Shown here: piece by piece, positions 9,424 through 18,467 of the stretch
Layout: every line of letters begins with the position of its first letter
Numbering within the stretch: position 1 is the first letter of the stretch
Source: Vibrio sp. Y2-5
GTDB lineage: Bacteria; Pseudomonadota; Gammaproteobacteria; Enterobacterales; Vibrionaceae
Length of the DNA: 64,000 nt
Direction: 5' to 3'
NCBI RefSeq assembly: GCF_014596725.1
Contig: NZ_JACVEG010000002.1
Location: 186,001-250,000 of the forward strand
The notes under the pieces: generated by a model
What the model saw: the letters and a program-made list of their open reading frames with translations, nothing else
The model's database searches: none
Told to the model about the DNA's origin: nothing
Position numbers and translations under genes: made by a program

Positions 9424-9458
9424 AAAAAAAACCCTAGCGTCCAAATTGGCCTAGGGTT
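9424..9458 (-). terminator. Terminator of the bd oxidase operon, probably bidirectional
   Basis: Stem AACCCTAG/CTAGGGTT with a 13-base loop and a run of seven T on the minus strand. It separates convergent ynjF and the oxidase operon. Confidence 0.85.
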
Positions 9459-9490
9459 AGATAAAGACATCTGAACTCAACACAAACTGT

Positions 9491-9619
9491 TTAAGATTTA
9501 AATCCCGCCATTGTCATCAGGAAGCGGAACCCCATAGAAACAATACCGAGTGCGATAACGCTCGCAGCCCAAATACCAATCATCCAGGCCCATTGTTCAA
9601 TTCCTCGTTTAATATTCAT
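9491..9619 (-). CDS. Small bd-oxidase subunit, DUF2474/CydX-like
   Basis: A 42-codon gene immediately downstream of cydB. Its ATG at 9619 follows GAGGG on the minus strand. The product starts MNIKRGIEQWAWM and then forms one hydrophobic helix (IGIWAASVIALGIVSMGF) ending in RFLMTMAGFKS. Single-helix proteins of this size accompany bd oxidases (CydX in E. coli; DUF2474 proteins with cyanide-insensitive oxidases) and stabilise the haem-bearing subunit. The arginine/tryptophan-rich start and IWAAS segment look more like DUF2474 than CydX. It is third in the operon, 21 bases after cydB. Short enough to be missed by automated calling. Confidence 0.8.
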   Translation of the reverse strand: MNIKRGIEQWAWMIGIWAASVIALGIVSMGFRFLMTMAGFKS

Positions 9620-9640
9620 AAGTTACCCTCAAATATTCAC

Positions 9641-10648
9641 TTAGTGGTACGCTTCACCTTCTTTTACCTTTCCTGAAAATACGTAGTAGCTCCAGAATGT
9701 GTAGGCAAGAATGACCGGCAAAATCAGAACGGCACCGAACAACATAAAGCTCTGACTGATTTCAGGAGATGCCGCATCCCAGATGGAAATACTAGGAGGA
9801 ACAATGTTTGGCCAAATACTGATCCCAAGCCCTGCAAATCCCAAAAACACAATGATTAACGCCATAATAAACGGGCTACGTTCTTTGCGTTTTTTCAATG
9901 AATTGATGATTGTTAAACATGCCAAACCAGTGATCAGCGGTACAGGAAGTAAGTAGTACAAATTAGGAAGAGAGAACCAACGTTCAGCAACAAATGGGAA
10001 CGCAACAGGTGTCCATGCGCTAATAATGACAAGCGCAGCGATCATAACCATCAGTGTTTTGCTGGCGAAACGAAACATGCTTTGCTGTAACTCACCCTCA
10101 GTTTTCATAATCAGCCAAGTACTGCCCAGAAGTGCGTATGTAGCGATAAGCGCAAAACCACAGAACAGTGGGAATGGTGCTATCCAATCCAATTGTCCGC
10201 CAACAAACGTTCGGTTTTCTACTTCAAAGCCTTGAATGACAGCACCGACAACCACCCCTTGGAAAAATGTCGTAAAAATAGACCCAGCCATAAATGAACG
10301 GTCCCAAAACTTGAGGTGGCTTTCCAGTGCTTTAAAACGAAACTCGAATGCAACGCCACGGAAGATCAAAGCAACAAGCATAAGTGTCAAAGGAACCGTT
10401 AACGCTTCAATGATCACAGAGTAAGCCAGTGGGAATGCGCCAAATAGCGCAGCACCACCCAGCACAATCCACGTTTCGTTACCGTCCCAAACGGGTGCAA
10501 CAGTATTCACCATCACATCTTTATGTTTTTCATTTTTAATGAACGGCATCAGGATACCAATACCCAAATCAAAGCCATCCATCACAATGTACATCAGCGT
10601 GGCAAACACGATGATCGCGAACCAAATCACGGACAAGTCAAAATGCAT
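9641..10648 (-). CDS. cydB: Cytochrome bd-type quinol oxidase subunit II (CioB/CydB)
   Basis: A 335-residue integral membrane subunit of the bd oxidase. Family segments include MYIVMDGFDLGIGILMPF near residue 20, APVWDGNETWIVLGGAALFGAFP at 50-72, and RGVAFEFRFK. At 335 residues it is shorter than E. coli CydB (379) and fits the cyanide-insensitive CioB type. The start follows GAAGGT. It lies 30 bases after cydA and 21 bases before the small subunit. With CydA it oxidises quinol and reduces oxygen to water at the cytoplasmic membrane without proton pumping. Confidence 0.92.
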   Translation of the reverse strand: MHFDLSVIWFAIIVFATLMYIVMDGFDLGIGILMPFIKNEKHKDVMVNTVAPVWDGNETWIVLGGAALFGAFPLAYSVIIEALTVPLTLMLVALIFRGVAFEFRFKALESHLKFWDRSFMAGSIFTTFFQGVVVGAVIQGFEVENRTFVGGQLDWIAPFPLFCGFALIATYALLGSTWLIMKTEGELQQSMFRFASKTLMVMIAALVIISAWTPVAFPFVAERWFSLPNLYYLLPVPLITGLACLTIINSLKKRKERSPFIMALIIVFLGFAGLGISIWPNIVPPSISIWDAASPEISQSFMLFGAVLILPVILAYTFWSYYVFSGKVKEGEAYH

Positions 10649-10678
10649 ATCTATTACCTTCGTTGTAATCTTGTGACG

Positions 10679-12043
10679 TTAAATACGGCCAGAAATGGTG
10701 TTCATTTCGTGAGCTTCTTGATCAATTACATCCGGACCTTGTTTGATCTGTCTAATCATGTAGTAGTACCCGAAGCCAAACACCATGCTATAAACCACAA
10801 AGAAGCAAAGTAAACTGATGCTCATTTGTAAGTCTCCGTGTGCAGAGACCGCATCGCGAGTACGCTGTAATCCGTAGACAACCCAAGGCTGACGACCCAC
10901 TTCTGTAGTAAACCATCCAGCCAGAATGGCTATAAGCCCGGTAGGCCCCATTAATACTGAAAACTTAAGGTACCAACTTTGGGTATACAGCGCTTTTTTA
11001 TGGCGTAACCATAGGCCATAAAAACCCTGAAGAATCATAAGCATGCCTAGAGCGACCATAATTCTGAATGACCAGAAAACCACAAGGGAGTTTGGGCGTT
11101 CGTCTTTTGGAAAATCTTTAAGTGCAGGAATCGGCTCTGTCAGACTATGACGAAGAATCAAACTGCCTAACACAGGGATCTCTAATGCGTAATCGGTTCT
11201 TTCTTCTTCCATGTTTGGCATGCCAAACAGAATTAATGGTGTCGGTTCCCCATCGTCGTTTGACCAATGTCCTTCAATCGCTGCGATTTTAGCGGGTTGA
11301 TACTCTAAGGTATTTAAACCGTGCGCATCGCCGACAACCGCTTGAATAGGCGCAACAATCAACAGCATCCATAACGCCATGGAAAACATTTTTTTCACAG
11401 CAGAACTGCGATTACCTTTCAGTAAGTGCCAAGCTGCTGATGAACCAACAAATAAAGCCGTGCTCAAAAACGCTGCGATTCCCATATGAACAAGGCGGTA
11501 AGGGAATGAGGGGTTGAATACGACCGCAAACCAGTCAACAGGAACAATACGCCCGTCCACGATTTCATAGCCCTGGGGAGTTTGCATCCAGCTGTTTGAA
11601 GCAAGGATCCAGAACGTAGAGATGATCGTTCCCAACGCCACCATGGATGTGGCAAAGAAATGCAGTTTTTCTCCAACACGGTTCCAACCAAAAAGCATCA
11701 CACCAAGGAAACCCGCTTCAAGGAAGAAAGCGGTTAACACTTCATAAGTGAGTAATGGTCCGGTAATGCTTCCAGCGAAGTCAGAAAAACCACTCCAGTT
11801 AGTCCCAAACTGGTAAGCCATGACCAAGCCAGACACAACACCCATACCGAAATTGACAGCAAAAATTTTAGACCAAAAGTGGTAAAGTGTTTTGTAATCA
11901 GGATTACGAGTTTTGAGCCATAATCCTTCTAGCACAGCGAGATAGGTCGCTAAGCCGATAGTGATGGCGGGGAAAATAATGTGGAAGGATACAGTAAAAG
12001 CAAACTGTATCCTTGCCAGCATAAATGCGTCGAGACCAAACAT
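10679..12043 (-). CDS. cydA: Cytochrome bd-type quinol oxidase subunit I, CIO type (CioA/CydA)
   Basis: A 454-residue haem-bearing subunit. The N-terminal RIQFAFTVSFHIIFPA carries the haem-ligand histidine at 21, and RLVHMGIAAF supplies another candidate. The region between helices that forms the Q-loop is short, and the C-terminal GRQPWVVYGLQRTRDAVS wording is typical of cyanide-insensitive oxidases (CioA) rather than E. coli CydA (522 residues, long Q-loop). AAGGAAG precedes the ATG. The operon is cydA-cydB-small subunit. It is divergent from a MocR regulator across a 155-bp promoter region, which suggests but does not prove that MocR controls it. Confidence 0.92.
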   Translation of the reverse strand: MFGLDAFMLARIQFAFTVSFHIIFPAITIGLATYLAVLEGLWLKTRNPDYKTLYHFWSKIFAVNFGMGVVSGLVMAYQFGTNWSGFSDFAGSITGPLLTYEVLTAFFLEAGFLGVMLFGWNRVGEKLHFFATSMVALGTIISTFWILASNSWMQTPQGYEIVDGRIVPVDWFAVVFNPSFPYRLVHMGIAAFLSTALFVGSSAAWHLLKGNRSSAVKKMFSMALWMLLIVAPIQAVVGDAHGLNTLEYQPAKIAAIEGHWSNDDGEPTPLILFGMPNMEEERTDYALEIPVLGSLILRHSLTEPIPALKDFPKDERPNSLVVFWSFRIMVALGMLMILQGFYGLWLRHKKALYTQSWYLKFSVLMGPTGLIAILAGWFTTEVGRQPWVVYGLQRTRDAVSAHGDLQMSISLLCFFVVYSMVFGFGYYYMIRQIKQGPDVIDQEAHEMNTISGRI

Positions 12044-12155
12044 AAACTTCCTTTGAGCTTAATAAGTATTTATGGAAGTGATAATAAAGGCTCGAACCAC
12101 AAGGCAGTAGATACAAAAAAGAACGACTATTGTATAACAGATTTATTTTATAAGT

Positions 12156-12176
12156 GTTATTGTTTGGTAGTTATTG
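12156..12176. promoter_or_regulatory. Direct repeat GTTATTG, possible MocR operator
   Basis: GTTATTG occurs at 12156-12162 and again at 12170-12176, a 14-bp period, in the cydA/mocR intergenic region 23 bases before the MocR start. MocR-type regulators often bind direct repeats beside their own gene. A similar element (CTATTG) lies at about 12127. Short AT-rich repeats can arise by chance, so this is only a candidate. Confidence 0.3.
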
Positions 12177-12198
12177 ATAGTTCAGTTAGGGGGCTAAT

Positions 12199-13608
12199 TT
12201 GGCTAAGTATCAGAATTTGGTAGATCAATTAAAACGACAGATTCAATCTGGGATCTGGAACCCCGGCGATAAACTGCCTTCATTAAGAAAACAGTCTGAA
12301 CACTCAGGAATGAGTTTGATGACCGTTTTACACGCATATCAACTTTTGGAGTCGCAAGGTTGGATTAAATCTCAAGCTCGATCTGGGTATAAAGTCGCTC
12401 CTCGTTTTAAAGAACCGCAGCAGGTTCAGGTGGCAGTAGCCAGAACTGAAAATGTCGATGTAAATGAATTTATATTTGAGATTCTTCAGGCCGGAAAAAA
12501 CCCCTTAATGGTCAATTTTGGTTTTGCTTACCCCAGCCCTGATTTATATCCACGCTATCACATCAACCGTGCTCTATCTGCGGCAGCTCGTAATATGCCG
12601 ATCTCCAATGCATTCAACAATCTTCCTCCTGGTAATGAAGAATTGCGCTCTATCATTGCCAAGCGTTACACCGCAAGAGGGATTGAAATATCGCCAGATG
12701 AAATCGTCATAACTGCTGGCGCATTGGAAGCCTTAAACTTAAGCTTGCAGGCCTGCACCAAACCGGGTGACTGCGTCGTGGTAGAGTCGCCAACATTTTA
12801 TGGCGCCTTGCAATCTTTGCAGCGTCTTGGCCTAAAAGCGCTTTCCGTACGAACAGACCCAGTCACTGGCATCGACATTGATTCATTGGAACGTGCCCTT
12901 CAAACTCATGAAGTTAAAGCATGCTGGCTGATGTCCAATCATCAGAATCCTCTCGGTTTTACTTTATCTGATGAGAAGAAAAAGCAAATTGTAGAGCTTT
13001 TGCAACGCTACAACGTGGCGTTAATTGAAGATGATGTGTATAGCGAATTGTATGAAGGAAACGAACCCGTTAGCTCGATGAAAATGTATGACTCGTCAGG
13101 GAATATTATGCTGTGTTCTTCGTTTTCCAAATCACTGATTGCTGGTCTACGCATAGGCTGGGTCGTTGCAGGGAAAAGATCGTTCGACATCCAGAAACTG
13201 CAACTGATGAGTACTTTGGCAACCAGTGCCCCAATACAGATGGCTTTGGTCCATTATTTAACCAGTCGAAACTATGAATCTCACCTAAAGCAATTACGTA
13301 AAAAGCTCCACGAACGTAAAAGCAAAATGGCGGACTTTCTCAGCTCTCTGCTACCTAACAATGTGAAAGTGTTAAATCAGAAAGGCGGATATTTTCTATG
13401 GTTAGAACTGCCCCAAAATATAGATGCCATGCTGATATACCAAGACATGTTAAAAGTGAATGTAAGCATAGCACCGGGTAAAATGTTCGATTTAACAGAG
13501 CAATACAATCACTGCATTCGAATAAATGCGTCGTTTGAACTTGATCATCAAAGAAAGGATGCATTGGAAAAGCTATCAAATAGCATCATTCACCATATGA
13601 GTGGTTAG
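12199..13608 (+). CDS. MocR-family regulator (GntR wHTH fused to aminotransferase fold)
   Basis: A 469-residue regulator. The N-terminal 70 residues form a GntR winged helix (GDKLPSLRKQSEHSGMSLMTV, then YQLLESQGWIKSQARSGYKV). The rest is a class I aminotransferase-like fold with a likely PLP lysine in SFSKSLIAGLRIGW and the N/Y segment MSNHQNPLGFTLS. Such proteins usually bind PLP-linked effectors and regulate a divergent gene. The start is TTG at 12199, chosen because it follows AGGGGG at good spacing. It is divergent from the cioAB-type operon; whether that is its target is inference. An AT-rich hairpin follows the stop. Confidence 0.88.
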   Translation: MAKYQNLVDQLKRQIQSGIWNPGDKLPSLRKQSEHSGMSLMTVLHAYQLLESQGWIKSQARSGYKVAPRFKEPQQVQVAVARTENVDVNEFIFEILQAGKNPLMVNFGFAYPSPDLYPRYHINRALSAAARNMPISNAFNNLPPGNEELRSIIAKRYTARGIEISPDEIVITAGALEALNLSLQACTKPGDCVVVESPTFYGALQSLQRLGLKALSVRTDPVTGIDIDSLERALQTHEVKACWLMSNHQNPLGFTLSDEKKKQIVELLQRYNVALIEDDVYSELYEGNEPVSSMKMYDSSGNIMLCSSFSKSLIAGLRIGWVVAGKRSFDIQKLQLMSTLATSAPIQMALVHYLTSRNYESHLKQLRKKLHERKSKMADFLSSLLPNNVKVLNQKGGYFLWLELPQNIDAMLIYQDMLKVNVSIAPGKMFDLTEQYNHCIRINASFELDHQRKDALEKLSNSIIHHMSG

Positions 13609-13637
13609 CTTACCGTTAGAAAGAAAATTCTCTACAA

Positions 13638-13679
13638 ATATGCATATATTCCATTCGGTGTATATGCATATTGTTTTTT
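13638..13679 (+). terminator. Terminator after the MocR gene
   Basis: 11-bp perfect stem ATATGCATATA/TATATGCATAT with a 12-base loop, then TGTTTTTT. The rest of the gap to 13904 is very AT-rich and holds nothing else I can name. Confidence 0.75.
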
Positions 13680-13904
13680 ATTATTAATTTAATTAAAACC
13701 CTTTATTTCCCGCATTAAACATACAAATTAAATAATATTTAAATCTGTTATATATAAAAATTCAAATCTGTATATTGATTTTTTATATATCAATTTTAAT
13801 TAAACCCTCTTCACAATTTCAATAATACAAATGAATTATTTCTACTCTCTAATTAATTTTGCATATACTTTTATTGATGAACTAATAACCCCGAGATATG
13901 CACC

Positions 13905-15866
13905 ATGGATATTATTAAGCATAAGACTCTACTTAGAACTTCTATAGCGTTGGCTATGTTTCCAATGATTTCATTCGCTAATATGGATGTTAATTTGGGA
14001 AGTGACGCTGTTAAAATTATAAAGGTCGATGGTAAGTCTTTTAAAGATTTAAATAAAAATGGAAAACTGGATATATATGAAGACTGGCGTCTCACTCCAG
14101 AAGAACGAGCTAGAAACCTACTGTCTTTAATGACTGTAGAAGAAAAAGCTGGGTTAATGATGCACGGCTCTGCACCGAGTTCAGGAATCTTAGGGCGTGG
14201 CTCAAGTTACGACCAAGAGAAGGCCAAAAAACTGATTGAAAAAAATCATGTTTCCTACTTTATCACACGACTAAAAGGGGAAGCTCCTAGCCATTTAGCA
14301 GAGCAGAACAACATATTACAGAAAATCGCGGAAGCGACTCGCTTAGGGATTCCGATGACAATCAGTTCGGATCCGCGAAATTCATTTCAATATCTAGAAG
14401 GAGCCTCTATCGCTTCTGGGAAATTCAGTAAGTGGCCTGAAACGCTAGGTATTGCAGCCATTAACGATGAAGCACTGACTGAACAATACGCAAATATTGT
14501 ACGTCAAGAATACCGTGCTGTAGGTATTACAGAGGCGTTATCACCTCAAGCAGATCTCGCCAGTGAACCTCGTTGGCCGCGTATTAGCGGTACTTTTGGC
14601 GAAGACCCTGAAGTAGTGGGTAATATGACACGAAGCTATGTTGCGGGAATGCAATCTGGCTCAGAAGGTATCAATAAAGACAGTGTTGTTACGATTCTGA
14701 AGCACTGGGTTGGTTATGGCGCAGCAAAAGACGGATGGGACAGCCACAATTCCTACGGAAAATTTGCCGATTTCACATCAACATCGTTAGAAACACACAT
14801 TGCTCCATTTGTAGAAGCATTTAAAGCAAACCCAGCAGGCATTATGCCTACATATTCAATACTGAAGGGGGCTATGCACAATGGTAAAGAGCTCCCACAA
14901 GTCGGTGGCGGTTATAGCCGTTATCTGCTGAAAGATCTATTGCGAGACACCTATGGTTTCAAAGGCGTTGTCTTGAGCGATTGGTTGATAACTAGAGACT
15001 GTAAAGACGACTGTATCAACGGTTTTAAAGAAGGGGAAAAAGTTCTGCCACGAGGTATGCCTTGGGGTGTTGAAGATCTCTCTGTAGAAGACCGTTTTGT
15101 AAGAGCGATCGACGCTGGTGTGGATCAGTTCGGTGGTGTTGTTGATTCACAAATTATTGTGAATGCTTTCAACAACAAAAAGGTAACGGAAAAACGTTTG
15201 GATGATTCTGTGCTCCGCTTGCTGGAACAAAAATTTAAGGTTGGTCTGTTTGAAAACCCTTATGTTGATGCTAAAAAAGCAGATGACATCGTTGGCAATC
15301 AAGAGTTTTCTACTTTAGCCAATGTTGCTCAATTCAAGTCACTGGTATTGTTGAAAAACGATAACGTTCTACCACTTAAAACTGGACTTAAAGTTTGGTT
15401 ACACGGTGTGAACAAAGAAGTAGCCGAGAACGCTGGTTTTCACGTTGTTGATGAAGTTAAAGAAGCAGATATTGCGCTTATAAGAGCAACGACACCATTT
15501 GAAAGACCTCACAAAAATTATTACTTCGGTAAAAAGCATAATGAAGGTGCTTTGGATTTCAAACCTGATAATAAGGATTACTTAGCGATTAAAGAAGCGT
15601 CGAAACATGTACCGACTATCGTGACTATCTATCTTGATCGCCCAGCGATCATGACCAACGTGTTAGAAGATTCAGATGCCTTAATTGCCAACTTTGGTGT
15701 GAGCGATGAAGTATTATTTAATCGATTAACATCGAATGAGAATTATACAGCTAAGACTCCATTCGAACTTCCTAGCACAATGGAGTCCGTAATATCACAA
15801 GACCCTGCTAAACCTCATGATTCGAATAATCCACTATTTACAATAAATTATGGTCTGAGTCATTAA
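13905..15866 (+). CDS. Secreted glycoside hydrolase family 3 beta-glucosidase-like enzyme
   Basis: A 653-residue exported GH3 enzyme with a signal peptide ending near FA (residue 25). Residues 48-61 (DLNKNGKLDIYEDW) form an EF-hand-like calcium loop common at the start of exported GH3 proteins. The catalytic barrel carries the KHWVGYG motif (Lys266-His267) and GVVLSDW with the likely nucleophile Asp359. A second alpha/beta domain follows from about 470 (SLVLLKNDNVLPLK). No fibronectin-III or ExoP-type binding domain is attached at the C-terminus, although a separate protein with such domains lies at 19381. It probably releases glucose or oligosaccharides from beta-glucans in the periplasm or outside. 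The RBS is weak (GAGAT). Confidence 0.88.
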   Translation: MDIIKHKTLLRTSIALAMFPMISFANMDVNLGSDAVKIIKVDGKSFKDLNKNGKLDIYEDWRLTPEERARNLLSLMTVEEKAGLMMHGSAPSSGILGRGSSYDQEKAKKLIEKNHVSYFITRLKGEAPSHLAEQNNILQKIAEATRLGIPMTISSDPRNSFQYLEGASIASGKFSKWPETLGIAAINDEALTEQYANIVRQEYRAVGITEALSPQADLASEPRWPRISGTFGEDPEVVGNMTRSYVAGMQSGSEGINKDSVVTILKHWVGYGAAKDGWDSHNSYGKFADFTSTSLETHIAPFVEAFKANPAGIMPTYSILKGAMHNGKELPQVGGGYSRYLLKDLLRDTYGFKGVVLSDWLITRDCKDDCINGFKEGEKVLPRGMPWGVEDLSVEDRFVRAIDAGVDQFGGVVDSQIIVNAFNNKKVTEKRLDDSVLRLLEQKFKVGLFENPYVDAKKADDIVGNQEFSTLANVAQFKSLVLLKNDNVLPLKTGLKVWLHGVNKEVAENAGFHVVDEVKEADIALIRATTPFERPHKNYYFGKKHNEGALDFKPDNKDYLAIKEASKHVPTIVTIYLDRPAIMTNVLEDSDALIANFGVSDEVLFNRLTSNENYTAKTPFELPSTMESVISQDPAKPHDSNNPLFTINYGLSH

Positions 15867-15937
15867 ACTGCATATACATTAAATATATGCACCTTGAACA
15901 TTTAAAAATGTTCTTTAAAAGAAATAACCTTTAAATT

Positions 15938-15980
15938 AAATCCATCCTTGTTCCCCCCAAACAATGATGGATTTATCTTT
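15938..15980 (+). terminator. Terminator region after the GH3 gene
   Basis: Stem AAATCCATC/GATGGATTT (15938-15946 with 15966-15974), 19-base loop, then ATCTTTT. A smaller inverted repeat GAACATTT/AAATGTTC lies just before it at 15896-15913. Confidence 0.65.
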
Positions 15981-16352
15981 TAAGAATAAAAACAGCATCT
16001 CATTCACTTTGTTATTTCATCTAACTATATAAAACTTTTCTAATTGTTATTCTGTGAACCAGAATCCTAACAAAATCTCTAACCTCACTAGATTCTATTC
16101 TCTTTATGCATAATGTTTACTTCCTTGAATACATGACGATTCGCACGTCTGTATTCGGTATTTGTTTGTTAGCTTGCCATCTCTGTGTTCAAAACGTTTC
16201 GTTGAGCCATATAATCATATGCCACTCATCCATTATCAGTCCGAGCGGCGCTGAGACAGGAAGTTAGTTAAGCGCACAAAAACGACTAAAAACTACAACA
16301 AAAACAACTAATAGTTAGACACACTCAACACATATCTTTCACGCAGTTGTTA
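15981..16352. other. Intergenic region upstream of the chemoreceptor
   Basis: About 370 bases with no supported gene. It contains AAAACGTTTC at 16191-16200, a palindromic core with a central CG of the kind LacI-family proteins bind; a nearly identical TAAACGTTTC lies at 21062-21071. No other structure stands out before the large hairpin at 16353. Confidence 0.4.
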
Positions 16353-16392
16353 TAGTCTAAATAATCATTAGAACAAATGATTATTTAGACTA
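16353..16392. promoter_or_regulatory. 17-bp perfect inverted repeat just upstream of the chemoreceptor
   Basis: TAGTCTAAATAATCATT at 16353-16369 and its exact reverse complement at 16376-16392, separated by 6 bases. It ends 22 bases before the chemoreceptor ATG, just upstream of the AAGGAC ribosome-binding site. There is no T run, so it is not an ordinary terminator. It could be a dimeric operator or a 5'-UTR hairpin controlling translation or stability. Confidence 0.75.
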
Positions 16393-16414
16393 AGCATTGG
16401 AAAGGACAAAACCT

Positions 16415-18304
16415 ATGAGTCTGACGTTAAAAACAAAGGTCTTGGTATCGACACTGATTGCTATTGCCATTACAGCTATAGCTTTGGTCATCGTGAGTTA
16501 TCAGTCCAGCAAAGAAGAAAGTTGGAAAAACATTTACAGCGAAAGCCACAACACACTGAAAGCATATAGCAGCGGTATTGGCGTTTGGTTTCATGACAAG
16601 CAACTCGCTGTTGAAGGCATGAAAAAAGAAATTGAAGCTAACCCAAACATGGATTTGATTCCTCATCTGAGACAATTAATGACTTCCGGTGGATTTGGCC
16701 TTAGCTATTACGGCAATGAGCAAGGAGAGATGTTCAGGCAAGATCCTTCGCTAAATAAAGCAGGTTACGATCCTCGAGTTAGGGGGTGGTACAAATTGGC
16801 CATGCAGGAGAAGAAACCCGTTACCACAGACCCATACGTCAGCGTCACAATGAAAGCCTTAGTAGTAACACTCGCCTCTCCTGTTACTGTGGATGGCAAA
16901 ATTATTGGTGTCGTGGGTTCTAACTTAGCGCTAGACAAGCTAGCGGAGGATGTTCTATCTATTTCGGTTCCAGGAAATGGCTATGCTTTCTTAGTTAACT
17001 CTAAAGGTAATATTGTTGCACACAACAACGCTGATCTGGTTTTAAAACCGATTGCAGATATCCACCCAGACTTGACATGGCAACAACTAAAGAGCTCTTC
17101 AGACAATCGTTCACAATTTGAAATTCAATTAGATGACCGCGCAAAAGTCATTGCCAGCAAGGCAATAGAGAATACCGATTGGATGTTGGTTGTCGTTTTA
17201 GACAAGAAAACCCTAGAAGAACCCATTTTTGCTACCTTGCTCAATCAGCTAATGATTGCCGCAGGTATTCTTATTGTTCTAGGTATAGTGGCGTCGACCG
17301 TTGTCGCCAAACAGCTTCAAGGGCTGTCTCACATCACTTTAGCGCTAACTGACATCGCAGAAGGTAACGGCGATCTCACTCAAAGACTTGAAGTGAAGAG
17401 CAACGATGAAGTGGGAATCTTAGCAGAAAAATTTAACCAGTTTGTCGGCAGCTTACACACCATTATGGTGAACGTTCGCGATATCACCTTGTCCATCAAC
17501 CAAAATGCTGATCTATCTGCGAAATCTGCATCAACCCGTAGTTCACGAGTCAGTATGCAGCAAGACGAAATCACTATGGTAGCGACAGCTGTGACTGAGA
17601 TGGCGGCGGCAACGGCGGAAATCGCCAATAACGCAGAAAGTACCGCGAAAAGCGCTAACGAGTCTGTCACGCTTGGACAAGCGGGTTATGAGCAAATGCA
17701 AAAAAGCATTGATTCAATTAACCAATTAGCGTCAGAGCTCAACAGTTCTACCAAAATCATTGGTGAACTTGAAAATCATACTCAAGAAATCTCAACCATT
17801 CTCTCCACCATCCGCTCGATTGCAGAACAGACTAACCTGCTTGCTCTTAATGCGGCGATAGAAGCAGCACGAGCTGGAGAACATGGACGAGGCTTTGCTG
17901 TCGTTGCTGACGAAGTACGCGTGTTGTCGCAACGAACACATCAGTCAACGGAAGAAATCCAGTCAAAAATCGAAGGATTACAGAAAGTGACAAGCGAAGC
18001 GGTATCAGCAATGACTCATAGCCACTCCTTAGTGACAACAAGCGTTGATGATGTTCAGCATATGGGTGATCAGCTCCAACAAATTAGCCAAGCAATAAGC
18101 ATGATCAGCGATATGGCAACGCAAATTGCTTCTGCTGCGGAAGAGCAATCACTCGTTACTTCTGAGATCAACACAAACACAGAGTCAGTACGTGAACTCA
18201 GTAACGGCCTAGCACAAGACGCAGCGGAAGGTGAAAACGAAGCCCATACGCTACGTGACTTGGTTGTTCAGTTAGAAAAACAAATAGGAAGTTTTAAAAT
18301 CTAA
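16415..18304 (+). CDS. Methyl-accepting chemotaxis protein with dCache sensor
   Basis: A 629-residue chemoreceptor. An N-terminal helix (residues about 6-28) leads into a periplasmic double-Cache domain with the typical [13 protein letters not shown] segment, then a second helix near 275-295, a HAMP domain, and a long methylation and signalling coiled coil. The hairpin tip [19 protein letters not shown] contacts CheA and CheW. No CheR-binding pentapeptide ends the protein. dCache domains sense small metabolites; the ligand is unknown, but the gene lies between GH3 and GH16 glucanase genes, so a glucan-derived sugar is a reasonable guess. ATG 16415 was chosen over TTG 16397 because AAGGAC lies 8 bases before it. 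Confidence 0.9.
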   Translation: MSLTLKTKVLVSTLIAIAITAIALVIVSYQSSKEESWKNIYSESHNTLKAYSSGIGVWFHDKQLAVEGMKKEIEANPNMDLIPHLRQLMTSGGFGLSYYGNEQGEMFRQDPSLNKAGYDPRVRGWYKLAMQEKKPVTTDPYVSVTMKALVVTLASPVTVDGKIIGVVGSNLALDKLAEDVLSISVPGNGYAFLVNSKGNIVAHNNADLVLKPIADIHPDLTWQQLKSSSDNRSQFEIQLDDRAKVIASKAIENTDWMLVVVLDKKTLEEPIFATLLNQLMIAAGILIVLGIVASTVVAKQLQGLSHITLALTDIAEGNGDLTQRLEVKSNDEVGILAEKFNQFVGSLHTIMVNVRDITLSINQNADLSAKSASTRSSRVSMQQDEITMVATAVTEMAAATAEIANNAESTAKSANESVTLGQAGYEQMQKSIDSINQLASELNSSTKIIGELENHTQEISTILSTIRSIAEQTNLLALNAAIEAARAGEHGRGFAVVADEVRVLSQRTHQSTEEIQSKIEGLQKVTSEAVSAMTHSHSLVTTSVDDVQHMGDQLQQISQAISMISDMATQIASAAEEQSLVTSEINTNTESVRELSNGLAQDAAEGENEAHTLRDLVVQLEKQIGSFKI

Positions 18305-18322
18305 ACCCCAACTCTTAAAAAT

Positions 18323-18362
18323 AAACGCGCATAAATGAATGCCAATCCTTTTATGCGCGTTT
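18323..18362. terminator. Hairpin between convergent MCP and GH16 genes
   Basis: 13-bp stem AAACGCGCATAAA/TTTATGCGCGTTT with a 14-base loop. The T run is short. It probably acts in both directions. Confidence 0.7.
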
Positions 18363-18467
18363 ACCAATATTGTTCTCTATGTATGGGTAAAAAAGTTTAC
18401 CTATCCCTATAACTGAGAATAAATGAACAGAGATGTTCAATACCTCTAAATAGCTCGGGCTAATAAG

